A stretch of DNA of 64,000 nucleotides from SZUA-368 sp028533045 (GTDB lineage Bacteria > Spirochaetota > Spirochaetia > DSM-2461): the NCBI GenBank assembly GCA_050031985.1, contig JBNAIG010000042.1, positions 1 through 64,000 of the forward strand, written 5' to 3'. Within the stretch, counting starts at the first letter, position 1. Each line of letters begins with the position of its first letter. The notes under the pieces were generated by a model, which saw only the letters and a list, made by a program, of their open reading frames with translations, was not told the origin of the DNA and ran no database searches. A program made the translations under genes and the position numbers. Shown one piece after another: positions 57,281 to 64,000 of the stretch.

Positions 57281-57826
57281 ATGAGCAGCATAATTCAGCG
57301 AGTTATACAGGAGGAAGAGAGGCTTTACCGGCTTTTCCTGGGAAAAACAAACGATCCCGAAGAGTCGGGGGAGCTCCTTCAGGACCTGTATGAGTCGGTA
57401 TTGGCCAATCTGGACAGTTTTGCCCGGGTAGAGGACCAGACAGCCTGGCTTTTCCGGGCGGCCCACAACAAGGTTACCGACTGGTACAGAAAAAGGGCCC
57501 GTCGGAAGGAGCAGAGCCTGAATTATGCCGATGAGGACGAAGAAGCGCTGATTGAGCTTCTGGCCGATGCGGGAGCCCTGGAAGACCGGTATTTCAGGGA
57601 AGCCCTGTTCGAGGCCCTCTATGAGGCGATTGAAGTCTTGCCGGAGAAACTCCGGATTGTCGTAAAGGCCCAGTCCCTGGAGGGGCGGACCTTTAAGGAG
57701 CTTTCCGAGGAGAGGGGTGTTCCCGTGGGGACTCTTCTCTCTCGTAAACGGGAGGCGGTTAAGTTATTAAGAGGGGCGTTGGAGGATTTTGCCGACGTCT
57801 GGAATGAAATAGGGAGCATGAAATGA
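57281..57826 (+). CDS. ECF-type RNA polymerase sigma factor
   Basis: A 181-residue extracytoplasmic-function sigma factor. Region 2 (about 25-85) is seen in LLQDLYESVLANLDSF and TAWLFRAAHNKVTDWYRKRAR, which carries the promoter -10 contact residues; region 4 (about 115-165) has IEVLPEKLRIVVKAQSLEGRTFKELSEERGVPVGTLLSRKREAV in several parts, the helix-turn-helix that binds the -35. It is followed by a membrane protein gene that overlaps it by 4 bp and may hold it inactive. It is divergent from the two-component operon. Confidence 0.93.
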   Translation: MSSIIQRVIQEEERLYRLFLGKTNDPEESGELLQDLYESVLANLDSFARVEDQTAWLFRAAHNKVTDWYRKRARRKEQSLNYADEDEEALIELLADAGALEDRYFREALFEALYEAIEVLPEKLRIVVKAQSLEGRTFKELSEERGVPVGTLLSRKREAVKLLRGALEDFADVWNEIGSMK

Positions 57827-58245
57827 AAAGAAATAAAGCGAGATTTATTGGAAAGGGTATATTGTATGGTATAGGAGCTCTTGCCTTCGCGGCGGTATTT
57901 GCCTTCCTGTTCGGATGGGTGCTTATGCTGCTCTGGAACTGGTTAATGCCGGAAATTTTTGGCTTGGCCACGATTAGTTATATACAGGCATGGGGACTGA
58001 TTTTGTTAAGTCATCTTCTTTTTAAGGGAGGCGGTCACGGCGGACGGCACAGCGACCACTTTCACGGGACTAGGAGTAGGGACGGACATTTTCATGGCCC
58101 TCACGGCAGACACCTCAATAAGGAAGATGTGGATTTCTTTAAGCGGGAGTTTCGTAAGCGCATGAACAGACACTGGGACGAAGAGAGTTGTTGTGAAGCT
58201 GATTATTCCACGACAGAAGAGGAAGGAACGGAAAATGACTCCTAG
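57823..58245 (+). CDS. His-rich membrane protein linked to the ECF sigma factor
   Basis: A 140-residue protein with two hydrophobic helices (about 10-38 and 45-67, VLMLLWNWLMPEIFGL and ISYIQAWGLILLSHLLF), then a His/Gly/Arg-rich segment (about 69-98, with about ten His, GGHGGRHSDHFHG and GHFHGPHGRH) and a charged C-terminus with a CC pair. The His cluster could bind Zn, Ni or Cu. Its 4-bp overlap with the sigma gene suggests it acts as an anti-sigma-like or metal-sensing partner; no known anti-sigma domain is visible. Confidence 0.7.
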   Translation: MKRNKARFIGKGILYGIGALAFAAVFAFLFGWVLMLLWNWLMPEIFGLATISYIQAWGLILLSHLLFKGGGHGGRHSDHFHGTRSRDGHFHGPHGRHLNKEDVDFFKREFRKRMNRHWDEESCCEADYSTTEEEGTENDS

Positions 58246-58792
58246 AGGCCATCACAGGGGAAATTCGACGGAAAGACTTTTGGATAAGAATCTCATTCTT
58301 CAGGGCCTTGATATACAGACTGGACAAACTGTATTGGATGTGGGGTGCGGAAACGGCTACATGACGAAAGTTTTTTCTTCCCTGGTAGGAGAGGAAGGTC
58401 AGGTTTATGGTCTGGATAGATCTGTTGAAGCAATTGAATGGCTTAAAAACGATCGGGGAGACAGTAATATAGAGTTTTTGGCCGGAGATATTACGCAAAA
58501 GACTATATTGGAAGACAATTCCATAGACCTAATGTATCTCTCTACGGTTTATCATATATTTTCCCATGAGGAAAAAGCCGGTTTTCTTAGGGAAGCCGAG
58601 CGGATTATGAAGCCAAAGGGGAAAATCGCCATAATAGAGATTGAGAAAAGGGACACTCCCTTCGGGCCTCCTCGGGAGAGGAGGGTTTCCCCGGAGGAGT
58701 TAATTGATGAGATGAACCTATCCCCTCTGGCCTTGAAAAAGGTGGGGGAATACTTCTATATGCAGTTATTAACAGTGAACCGTTCTGTTTGA
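58235..58792 (+). CDS. Class I SAM-dependent methyltransferase
   Basis: A methyltransferase of 185 residues from the ATG at 58235, with motif I VLDVGCGNGYMTKVF (about 31-45), the acidic VYGLDRS (about 56-62) and IEIEKRD (about 136-142). An ATG 14 codons upstream would overlap the previous gene more; the chosen one has an AAGGA site and an 11-bp overlap. It is third in the sigma-factor operon. Layout resembles arsenite or ubiquinone/menaquinone-type methyltransferases, but the substrate is not clear. Confidence 0.8.
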   Translation: MTPRGHHRGNSTERLLDKNLILQGLDIQTGQTVLDVGCGNGYMTKVFSSLVGEEGQVYGLDRSVEAIEWLKNDRGDSNIEFLAGDITQKTILEDNSIDLMYLSTVYHIFSHEEKAGFLREAERIMKPKGKIAIIEIEKRDTPFGPPRERRVSPEELIDEMNLSPLALKKVGEYFYMQLLTVNRSV

Positions 58793-58831
58793 AAAATCGG
58801 TTCTCTTCTTTTATTTGTCATATCAAAACGA

Positions 58832-58933
58832 ATGGATGATCCTGTCGTTCGTACGGCCCTAATAGAAGCGACCCGGGAACTCTTGGATGAGGGAGTCATA
58901 GGGCAAATCATAGCGAAGTATAACTACTTCTAG
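58832..58933 (+). CDS. Possible 33-residue ORF or gene remnant
   Basis: An ATG-started frame of 33 codons (MDDPVVRTALIEATRELLDE at its start) between the methyltransferase gene and a terminator. There is no ribosome site. It could be a small peptide, a remnant of a longer gene, or chance. Confidence 0.2.
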   Translation: MDDPVVRTALIEATRELLDEGVIGQIIAKYNYF

Positions 58934-58954
58934 AATGATTAATCCGCTTAGCAT

Positions 58955-58981
58955 AAAAAAGCCCCCCGAAGAGGGGAGCTT
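58955..58981 (-). terminator. Intrinsic terminator of the PPi-phosphofructokinase gene
   Basis: On the minus strand AAGCTCCCC, a TCTTCG loop and GGGGGGCTT form a stem followed by a T run. The hairpin may also stop the plus-strand sigma-factor operon. Confidence 0.85.
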
Positions 58982-58998
58982 ATTAGTCTGGATTATTC

Positions 58999-60696
58999 CT
59001 AGCAGCAACAGCAGCCTTTCTTGGCTTTACCGCCGCAGCAACCGCCCTTTTCCAGGGTCAGGGTCTTGGCGGGCATGTTGCACACCTCATCGGGACCGTA
59101 GTACTGAATGGCACCGGGGAAGGTGAAGCAGGTATCAACCGCCCAGACGTCACGCTGTTCGGCAAAGGCTTTGAAGGGCTTGCCCTCCAGTTCCACCAGG
59201 GCTTTCTTTATTACTGGTTTCATAGCTCCGTGTCTCTGCTCCATGTTCATCATCATCGTAAGGGGGCAGCCTCCGGCCTTCCAGTCATTGGCAGGGCAGT
59301 CCAGGTCGGCCACGTTGGAGATATAACCGGTCAGACCGGCTGTAATCAGGAGGAAGGCGCTAAATCCCAGGGTATAGCAGTAGTCGGAATCGAAGTTGGA
59401 GGGGAAGGCGCAACGGCCTTCGTAACCAAAAAAGTGAGCCTGGGTGCTAAAGCTTCCCTTGTATTCACCCTTGGCCTTTAACTCATCCAGCCGGACTCCT
59501 ACCATTTCCATAAGGAGTTTCTCCGTTTCGATTCGGGAAACCTGTACGTTACCATGGGGGTCGCGATCCATAATCAGCTGCATCTGAATGTCCCGTGGGA
59601 GGGAGGAGTAGACATAGGACGCGTCTTTGCTCAGTTTCTTGTTAATGAATTCCTGCTGATCTTCGAAAGTCTTAAGCGTAGCGTAGTACTCTTCTTCGTG
59701 GGCCAAAAGGTCATTCAGTTCTCCAATGAGGGCTCCCATTTCGGGAATGAATTCGATCAGACCTTCCGGAATCAGTCCCACTCCAAAGTTGTCTCCCTTC
59801 TCGGCTCTCTTCATGATGATTTTAACAAGGTCGTCCACCACCTGATTAAGAGTCATTTTCTTCTCTTCCACCTCTTCGGAGATGATACAGAAGTTGGGCT
59901 GAGTCTGGAGAGCACATTCAAGGGCTATGTGAGAAGCGCTTCTTCCCATGAGTTTAATGAAATGCCAATATTTTTTAGCCGAATTGGCGTCTTTTTCTAT
60001 GTTACCGATAAGTTCGGAGTAGGTTTTGGTCGCCGTATCGAAACCGAAGGAGGTCTCAATCAATTCGTTTTTGAGGTCTCCGTCGATGGTTTTGGGACAG
60101 CCGATTACCTGAATCGCTTCTCCCTGAGCCTTAAACCACTCCCCCAGGAGGGCGGCGTTGGTATTGGAATCGTCCCCGCCGATAACGATAACGGCGCTTA
60201 CGTCGAGTTTTTTACAAACAGCGAGAGATTTTTTGAATTGTTCTTCCGTTTCCAGTTTGGTTCGGCCCGAACCGATGATGTCGAATCCTCCGGTATTTCT
60301 ATAGGCATCGATGAAAGCATCATCAAATTCCACATAGTTTCCTTCGATAATTCCGGCGGGACCGCCTTTAAAACCGTAGAGTTTGGATTCCTTGTTACCC
60401 TTTTTGATTCCGTCATAGAGACCGGCGATAACATTGTGTCCCCCCGGAGCCTGTCCGCCGGAGAGAATTACCCCTACGTTAATCTTTTTGGATGCCCCTT
60501 CATTGCTTCCTTCCACAAATCGGGCGATGGGCTGGCCATAGGTGTGGGAAAAGAGGGATTTTACCTCTTCCTTATCCGCTACGGCTTCGGTGGGATCACC
60601 AAGGGACACTGTGATGTTTTTTACATCCTTCTGCAGAACAGCAGGAAGTTTGGGCTGGTAGGTATACCGTGCCTTCTGGAGTTCCGAAATATTCAT
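58999..60696 (-). CDS. pfp: Diphosphate--fructose-6-phosphate 1-phosphotransferase
   Basis: A 565-residue long-form PPi-dependent phosphofructokinase, which uses diphosphate instead of ATP and is reversible. It has ILSGGQAPGGHN (about 78-89), VIVIGGDDSNTNA (about 170-182), where the second Asp marks PPi use, CPKTIDGDLKNELIETSFGFDTATK in parts (about 199-223) and MGRSASHIALECAL. The C-terminal end is unusual: GGCCGGKAKKGCCCC, with six Cys in the last 15 residues, absent from typical members and resembling a metal-binding or redox tail. It has its own promoter and terminator. Confidence 0.95.
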   Translation of the reverse strand: MNISELQKARYTYQPKLPAVLQKDVKNITVSLGDPTEAVADKEEVKSLFSHTYGQPIARFVEGSNEGASKKINVGVILSGGQAPGGHNVIAGLYDGIKKGNKESKLYGFKGGPAGIIEGNYVEFDDAFIDAYRNTGGFDIIGSGRTKLETEEQFKKSLAVCKKLDVSAVIVIGGDDSNTNAALLGEWFKAQGEAIQVIGCPKTIDGDLKNELIETSFGFDTATKTYSELIGNIEKDANSAKKYWHFIKLMGRSASHIALECALQTQPNFCIISEEVEEKKMTLNQVVDDLVKIIMKRAEKGDNFGVGLIPEGLIEFIPEMGALIGELNDLLAHEEEYYATLKTFEDQQEFINKKLSKDASYVYSSLPRDIQMQLIMDRDPHGNVQVSRIETEKLLMEMVGVRLDELKAKGEYKGSFSTQAHFFGYEGRCAFPSNFDSDYCYTLGFSAFLLITAGLTGYISNVADLDCPANDWKAGGCPLTMMMNMEQRHGAMKPVIKKALVELEGKPFKAFAEQRDVWAVDTCFTFPGAIQYYGPDEVCNMPAKTLTLEKGGCCGGKAKKGCCCC

Positions 60697-60763
60697 AAAA
60701 TTCTCCTATTGGTTTTTGCCTGGGAGAGATGAGAGCCATTCCTCCCTATTTATATCTATTTAT

Positions 60764-60792
60764 TTTATAGAGCAGTTTAGAAGCAAGGTCAA
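60764..60792 (-). promoter_or_regulatory. Promoter of pfp
   Basis: TTGACC (60787-60792), 17-bp spacer, TATAAA (60764-60769), each 5 of 6 to consensus. About 67 bases of leader with a TAGGAG ribosome site follow before the ATG at 60696. Confidence 0.75.
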
Positions 60793-60833
60793 GGGAGTGT
60801 TTTTTGTATACTCTCTTAATGGGGAAGGAAAAA

Positions 60834-61001
60834 TCAGATTTTATGGGGTTTGCAAAGACATTTTTTATCCCGGGAAGAGGCTCCGCATTTTTTACAGAAG
60901 AAGGTGGCGTTTTTTACCACTTCCGCGAAACCTTCCGGGTCTGTTGCGGGAATGCCCTTTCTAATGAGACGACACAGTTTGGCGTTTTTGTAATTACCCA
61001 T
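60834..61001 (-). CDS. 55-residue zinc-ribbon protein
   Basis: A small basic protein with a likely zinc site: Cys36-X2-Cys39 and Cys48-X-Cys50 with His53 nearby (FFCKKCGASS and KKCLCKPHKI). Cys10 lies apart. It starts MGNYKNAKLCRLIRKG. It has no ribosome site, but a -10 box ends six bases before the ATG and a -35 box is 17 bp further. It lies upstream of pfp and is divergent from dnaX. Codon choice and the Cys pattern support a real gene; function unknown, perhaps nucleic-acid binding. It is too short to be found by size. Confidence 0.72.
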   Translation of the reverse strand: MGNYKNAKLCRLIRKGIPATDPEGFAEVVKNATFFCKKCGASSRDKKCLCKPHKI

Positions 61002-61007
61002 GCTATG

Positions 61008-61036
61008 AATCTAATAAAAAGGGGGAGGGGAGACAA
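61008..61036 (-). promoter_or_regulatory. Promoter of the zinc-ribbon gene
   Basis: TTGTCT (61031-61036), 17-bp spacer, TAGATT (61008-61013) on the minus strand, then six bases to the ATG at 61001. It lies back to back with the dnaX promoter. Confidence 0.45.
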
Positions 61037-61045
61037 GGGAAATCC

Positions 61046-61074
61046 TTTACATAGGCGGACCATTCGGGTACACT
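61046..61074 (+). promoter_or_regulatory. Promoter of dnaX-ybaB-recR
   Basis: TTTACA (61046-61051), 17-bp spacer, TACACT (61069-61074), then seven bases to the ATG at 61082. No ribosome site is present. Confidence 0.6.
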
Positions 61075-61081
61075 GCTTTCA

Positions 61082-63055
61082 ATGGCATACGAAGTTACCG
61101 CAACAAGGCGAAGACCTCAAACATTGAAGCAGCTGGTGGGACAGGAATTTGTTGTCTCCACCATTGAAAACTCTATCTCCAAGGGGCAGATTGCCCATGC
61201 CTATCTCTTCTCCGGTCCCCGGGGAACGGGAAAGACATCGTCAGCCCGTATTCTTGCGAAAAGCCTCAACTGTCAGGAAGGTCCTACGGCAGAACCCTGC
61301 GGCGTTTGTCCCAACTGTGTGGAAATCACCAAGGGAAATTCTCTGGATGTCATTGAGATTGACGGTGCCTCCAATACGGGGGTAAACGATATTCGGGAGA
61401 TTAAGGACGAAGTTCTCTTTGCCCCGACCAACTCCCGCTACAAAGTGTATATCATCGATGAGGTGCACATGCTCTCCAACAGTGCCTTTAACGCCCTGTT
61501 AAAGACTATTGAAGAGCCGCCGCCCTACATCATCTTTATTTTCGCCACCACCGAAATTCATAAGGTGCCCGCCACCATTCGTTCCCGTTGCCAGCAGTTT
61601 AACTTCCGTCTCTTCTCTTTGGATACGGTTAAGGAACAGCTGGCCATGGCCTGTAATGAAATGGGGATTAAGTATGAAGAGGACGGTCTTCTTTGGATAG
61701 CCAAGGAAGGAACCGGGTCCATGCGTGATTCCTACACCCTTTTTGACCAGGTTGTCTCCTTTTCCGACGGTCATATTACTGTTGAAAAAATCCGGGAGAA
61801 GCTGGGGCTTGTCGGCCTGGACCGAATCAATGAACTGGCCCGTTTGATCGGGGCCGGTGAGATTGGTCCCGTAATGGAAAGTGCCGACCGGATTGTGGCC
61901 GCCGGCGTCTCGGTGGAGCAGTTCCTTGTGGAACTGGCCGAGTATTTTCGTAATATTCTGCTTCTTAAGAGCGGTGTGGAGAAGGAATCCCTTTTGGGAA
62001 GTTCTCCCGAGAGCTTTGACAAGGAAGTGGTGAATGCCTTTACGGAGAATCAGCTTATAGAAGCATCCCGAATGATTTTCCAGCTTTATAAGGATGTGCG
62101 TTATTCCCTGAATCAGCGCTTTGAGCTGGAGCTTCTTCTTTCCCGTATGGTTAAGCTTAGAAGCTATTTTGGGGCGGAAGAACTTTTGGGGCAGATTCAA
62201 AGTCTTAGGGAGCAGCTAACGAACGGGCCCATCCCCGTCGGCAGCGGTTCCGGTTCAGCCCCCTCCGATGAGGGGGAGAAAAAAAAAAGCCTGAATAATT
62301 CGGTCGGGGCCATAACGGCTCCGGTCGGTGATGCTATTTCTCCTCCTTCTATACCCGGTTCCGAAAAAACGGAAATAACACCTCCCCCTTCCGACAAGAG
62401 TCAGAGTGAGGAGCAGTATAGTCCTGAAGCGGGCGATGCGGCCAGCGACTTTTTTAATATGTTTTCCGACAAGAAGAGAGCATCCTCCGTAGAGCAGCCT
62501 GTCTCGCAGGGAAATGATGCGCCAAATCCTTCAGAAGCCGCTCCTCAAGCTGAATTGTCCCGCCCCCCGGAACAAGGGGCGTCTCATCAGCCTGAACAAG
62601 CGGTTCCCTCCGAACCCCCCAGTCAGTTTGAACCGCCCCAGCCGGAGCCTCCTGCCTTTGCCGTAATGGAAGAGGAGGGTTATGGGGATGAGGAAGTCTC
62701 TCTTCCTTCTTCTCAGCCCCCTTCCCAGGGTGATTGGTGGGAAAATCTGCTTAATCTCATGAAGAAGGACGGCAATGTGGTCCTCATGGGCTCTATGAGT
62801 AAGGGGGAACCTCGTTTGGGAGAGGATCAGATTACCCTTGTTTTTCCCTCCGAGTTTATTGCCGAATCGATCGAAAGAGAAAAAAGTTACATACGCCAAT
62901 CTATCGCCCGTGTGATGGGTCGGGAGTATGATCTAAACATAGTTATTGAGAAGCCAAAAGTGGTAAACCAGATAAAAGAGGTGGACGAAAAGGTCGACCT
63001 CATCGTCCGAATTTTCGGAGGAACCGTGATTCAGGACGGAACGGGAGGAAAGTAA
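61082..63055 (+). CDS. dnaX: DNA polymerase III gamma/tau subunit
   Basis: A 657-residue clamp-loader subunit. The AAA+ domain (about 1-370) has Walker A GPRGTGKTS (about 45-53), a four-Cys zinc module (CQEGP...CGVCPNC, about 64-80), and Walker B IIDEVHML (about 125-132). A Pro/Glu/Ser-rich linker (about 380-560) and a C-terminal domain of about 100 residues follow, as in tau, which binds polymerase and helicase. I see no clear frameshift signal for a shorter gamma form. Operon dnaX-ybaB-recR is a common bacterial order; the ybaB ATG overlaps its stop codon by one base. Confidence 0.96.
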   Translation: MAYEVTATRRRPQTLKQLVGQEFVVSTIENSISKGQIAHAYLFSGPRGTGKTSSARILAKSLNCQEGPTAEPCGVCPNCVEITKGNSLDVIEIDGASNTGVNDIREIKDEVLFAPTNSRYKVYIIDEVHMLSNSAFNALLKTIEEPPPYIIFIFATTEIHKVPATIRSRCQQFNFRLFSLDTVKEQLAMACNEMGIKYEEDGLLWIAKEGTGSMRDSYTLFDQVVSFSDGHITVEKIREKLGLVGLDRINELARLIGAGEIGPVMESADRIVAAGVSVEQFLVELAEYFRNILLLKSGVEKESLLGSSPESFDKEVVNAFTENQLIEASRMIFQLYKDVRYSLNQRFELELLLSRMVKLRSYFGAEELLGQIQSLREQLTNGPIPVGSGSGSAPSDEGEKKKSLNNSVGAITAPVGDAISPPSIPGSEKTEITPPPSDKSQSEEQYSPEAGDAASDFFNMFSDKKRASSVEQPVSQGNDAPNPSEAAPQAELSRPPEQGASHQPEQAVPSEPPSQFEPPQPEPPAFAVMEEEGYGDEEVSLPSSQPPSQGDWWENLLNLMKKDGNVVLMGSMSKGEPRLGEDQITLVFPSEFIAESIEREKSYIRQSIARVMGREYDLNIVIEKPKVVNQIKEVDEKVDLIVRIFGGTVIQDGTGGK

Positions 63056-63372
63056 TGAATATTAACCCCATGGATTTAATGAAGAACCTGGCCCAGATGC
63101 AGGGGCAGATGAAAGATGTGCAGGAAAAGCTCAAGGATGTGAAGGCCGAAGGGGCTGCCGGAGGCGACCTGGTTAAGGTTGTGATAAACGGCAAGATGGA
63201 GATCGAAAACATCAAGATTGACCCTATTGCTGTAGATCCTCGGGATGTTACTATGCTTGAGGACTTGATTCTTTCCGCCATTGAAGGGGCTACCGAATCG
63301 ATCAAGGAAAAACTCCAGAAGGAAGTCTCCTCCGATACGATCTCTCAGATGTTTTCCGGGCTGGGCCAGTGA
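63055..63372 (+). CDS. ybaB: YbaB/EbfC nucleoid-associated protein
   Basis: A 105-residue YbaB/EbfC-family DNA-binding protein. It begins with the family pattern MDLMKNLAQMQGQMKDVQEKL (coiled helix), then the sheet segment GDLVKVVINGKMEIENIKID and the C-terminal helix LEDLILSAIEGATESIKEKL. In Borrelia the relative EbfC binds specific DNA upstream of erp genes, so it may act in gene control as well as nucleoid structure. A GGGAGG site precedes the ATG. It overlaps dnaX by one base and recR by 4 bp. Confidence 0.95.
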   Translation: MNINPMDLMKNLAQMQGQMKDVQEKLKDVKAEGAAGGDLVKVVINGKMEIENIKIDPIAVDPRDVTMLEDLILSAIEGATESIKEKLQKEVSSDTISQMFSGLGQ

Positions 63373-63962
63373 ATCAATTAGAACTGGTTGTTAACAGCCT
63401 TTCCCGCCTTCCCGGGTTGGGGAAGAAGAGCGCTACCCGTATGGCCTATTGGCTGCTGCGAAGTGACAACTCCTTTAACAAGACTCTGGGGGAAGCTATT
63501 ATTGAGCTCCAGGAGAAGATTGTCTCCTGTTCCGTTTGTGGGAACTATACCGAGGAGGACCCCTGTCCTATCTGTACGGCCCACGACCGGGATCGGGATC
63601 TTATTTGTGTGGTGGAGCATCCCCAGGATGTTATGACTATTGAGGCTACCGGTGAGTATAAAGGTCTTTATCATGTTCTCAACGGTGTTCTGGCTCCCCT
63701 AGACGGGGTAGGTCCGGAAGAACTAGGGCTGGACCGATTGGTGGAACGTACCAAGGATGAGGGCACCAAAGAGATTATCATGGCTACCAATCCTACGTTG
63801 GAAGGGGACTCTACGGCGCTCTATATTGTCCGTCTTTTTCAGGATGAGCCGGTAAAGGTGACCCGTATTGCCACGGGTCTCCCCGTGGGTGGCGACATGG
63901 AATACGCCGACCGGCTTAGTGTGGCCCGTTCCCTAAGGGCCCGACAGGACCTGGCCGATTAG
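63369..63962 (+). CDS. recR: Recombination mediator RecR
   Basis: A 197-residue RecR, which with RecF and RecO loads RecA on single-stranded DNA gaps. Order: N-terminal helix-hairpin-helix (LSRLPGLGKKSATRMAYWLL, 12-31), a four-Cys zinc finger (CSVCGNYTEEDPCPIC, about 54-69), a TOPRIM domain (about 77-165) with the acidic VVEHPQD and LPVGGDMEYADRLS near the C-terminus. Length matches the family. It is the last gene of the dnaX operon, followed at once by a copy of the dispersed repeat. Confidence 0.97.
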   Translation: MNQLELVVNSLSRLPGLGKKSATRMAYWLLRSDNSFNKTLGEAIIELQEKIVSCSVCGNYTEEDPCPICTAHDRDRDLICVVEHPQDVMTIEATGEYKGLYHVLNGVLAPLDGVGPEELGLDRLVERTKDEGTKEIIMATNPTLEGDSTALYIVRLFQDEPVKVTRIATGLPVGGDMEYADRLSVARSLRARQDLAD

Positions 63963-63968
63963 TCGTTT

Positions 63969-64000
63969 TTTGACTGGGATTAATGGGAAATCAGGGATTT
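63969..64000 (+). repeat. Partial copy of the 104-bp dispersed repeat
   Basis: TGACTGGGATTAATGGGA followed by AATCAGGGATTT, matching the central part of the array at 53824-54164 apart from a few changes. It continues beyond the window, starting only seven bases after the recR stop codon. Confidence 0.8.

Noticed and set aside
60697..61081. Signal recognition particle RNA before dnaX
   Set aside because: The conserved SRP domain IV core was looked for and not found; the space holds a small gene and promoters.
60804..61127. 107-residue plus-strand ORF before dnaX
   Set aside because: It lies opposite the zinc-ribbon gene and runs into dnaX; it has no motif or ribosome site.

Overview
The window looks like chromosome of a free-living bacterium of the phylum Spirochaetes, about half G+C. 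This is inferred from gene content: an archaeal-type UMP kinase, a 565-residue diphosphate-dependent phosphofructokinase beside a second phosphofructokinase, a ClpC/McsAB locus, large periplasmic TPR and beta-barrel proteins, and several taxon-restricted genes. No 16S rRNA or tRNA gene is present, so genus cannot be set. Genes are dense, and many overlap by 4-26 bp in operons.

Layout. 1-2346: a terminator, a nine-unit 23-bp repeat array and an AT-rich type II restriction-modification pair that looks acquired. 2388-6415: metallo-beta-lactamase-fold protein, then endonuclease IV, Ada-like and EamA genes on the minus strand, then a cupin. 6563-13299: mcsA-mcsB-clpC plus a 950-residue TPR protein. 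13369-15428: GntR regulator, glycerate kinase, 54-residue ferredoxin. 15651-23574: a major beta-barrel protein, two pseudo-receiver regulators, UMP kinase, radical SAM enzyme, M18 aminopeptidase, POTRA/barrel protein, small proteins and YhbY. 23571-26944 (minus): birA-bioY-ATPase-EcfT-ogt behind a BirA operator. 27026-32232: M32 carboxypeptidase, AraC regulator, a protein with an embedded HPr-like domain, phosphofructokinase. 32239-35967 (minus): ribDEBAH behind an FMN riboswitch and terminator. 35964-40305: RNA-binding genes, an aspartic-protease-like lipoprotein, a three-gene ABC-2 transporter. 40440-48973 (minus): LacI-domain chemoreceptor, a DRE-TIM lyase behind a phenylalanine-type attenuator, GH2 galactosidase with its symporter, aroA. 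49272-52951 (minus): cmk, psuG, rdgB, nitroreductase, AraC regulator. 53032-58792: methyltransferases, a two-component/ECF-sigma envelope locus, and a tandem repeat. 58999-63962: PPi-PFK, a zinc-ribbon protein, dnaX-ybaB-recR.

Two observations stand out. First, the lyase at 42910-43839 is preceded by a 33-codon leader ORF dense in Phe codons, followed by four mutually exclusive pairing segments ending in an intrinsic terminator: a textbook attenuator in front of an enzyme not known to belong to Phe metabolism. Second, many first-in-operon genes (gntR, yhbY, dnaX, aroA, the attenuator leader and others) have a promoter whose -10 box ends only 6-10 bases before the ATG and have no Shine-Dalgarno sequence, whereas internal genes usually have one. 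This points to widespread leaderless transcription. It also sets several starts, for example yhbY at 23278.

Other points of interest are an McsB homologue lacking the usual catalytic residues, an HPr-like domain inside a large protein, a cytoplasmic LacI-domain chemoreceptor, and three repeat families. All functional calls are from reading motifs; no database search was run.
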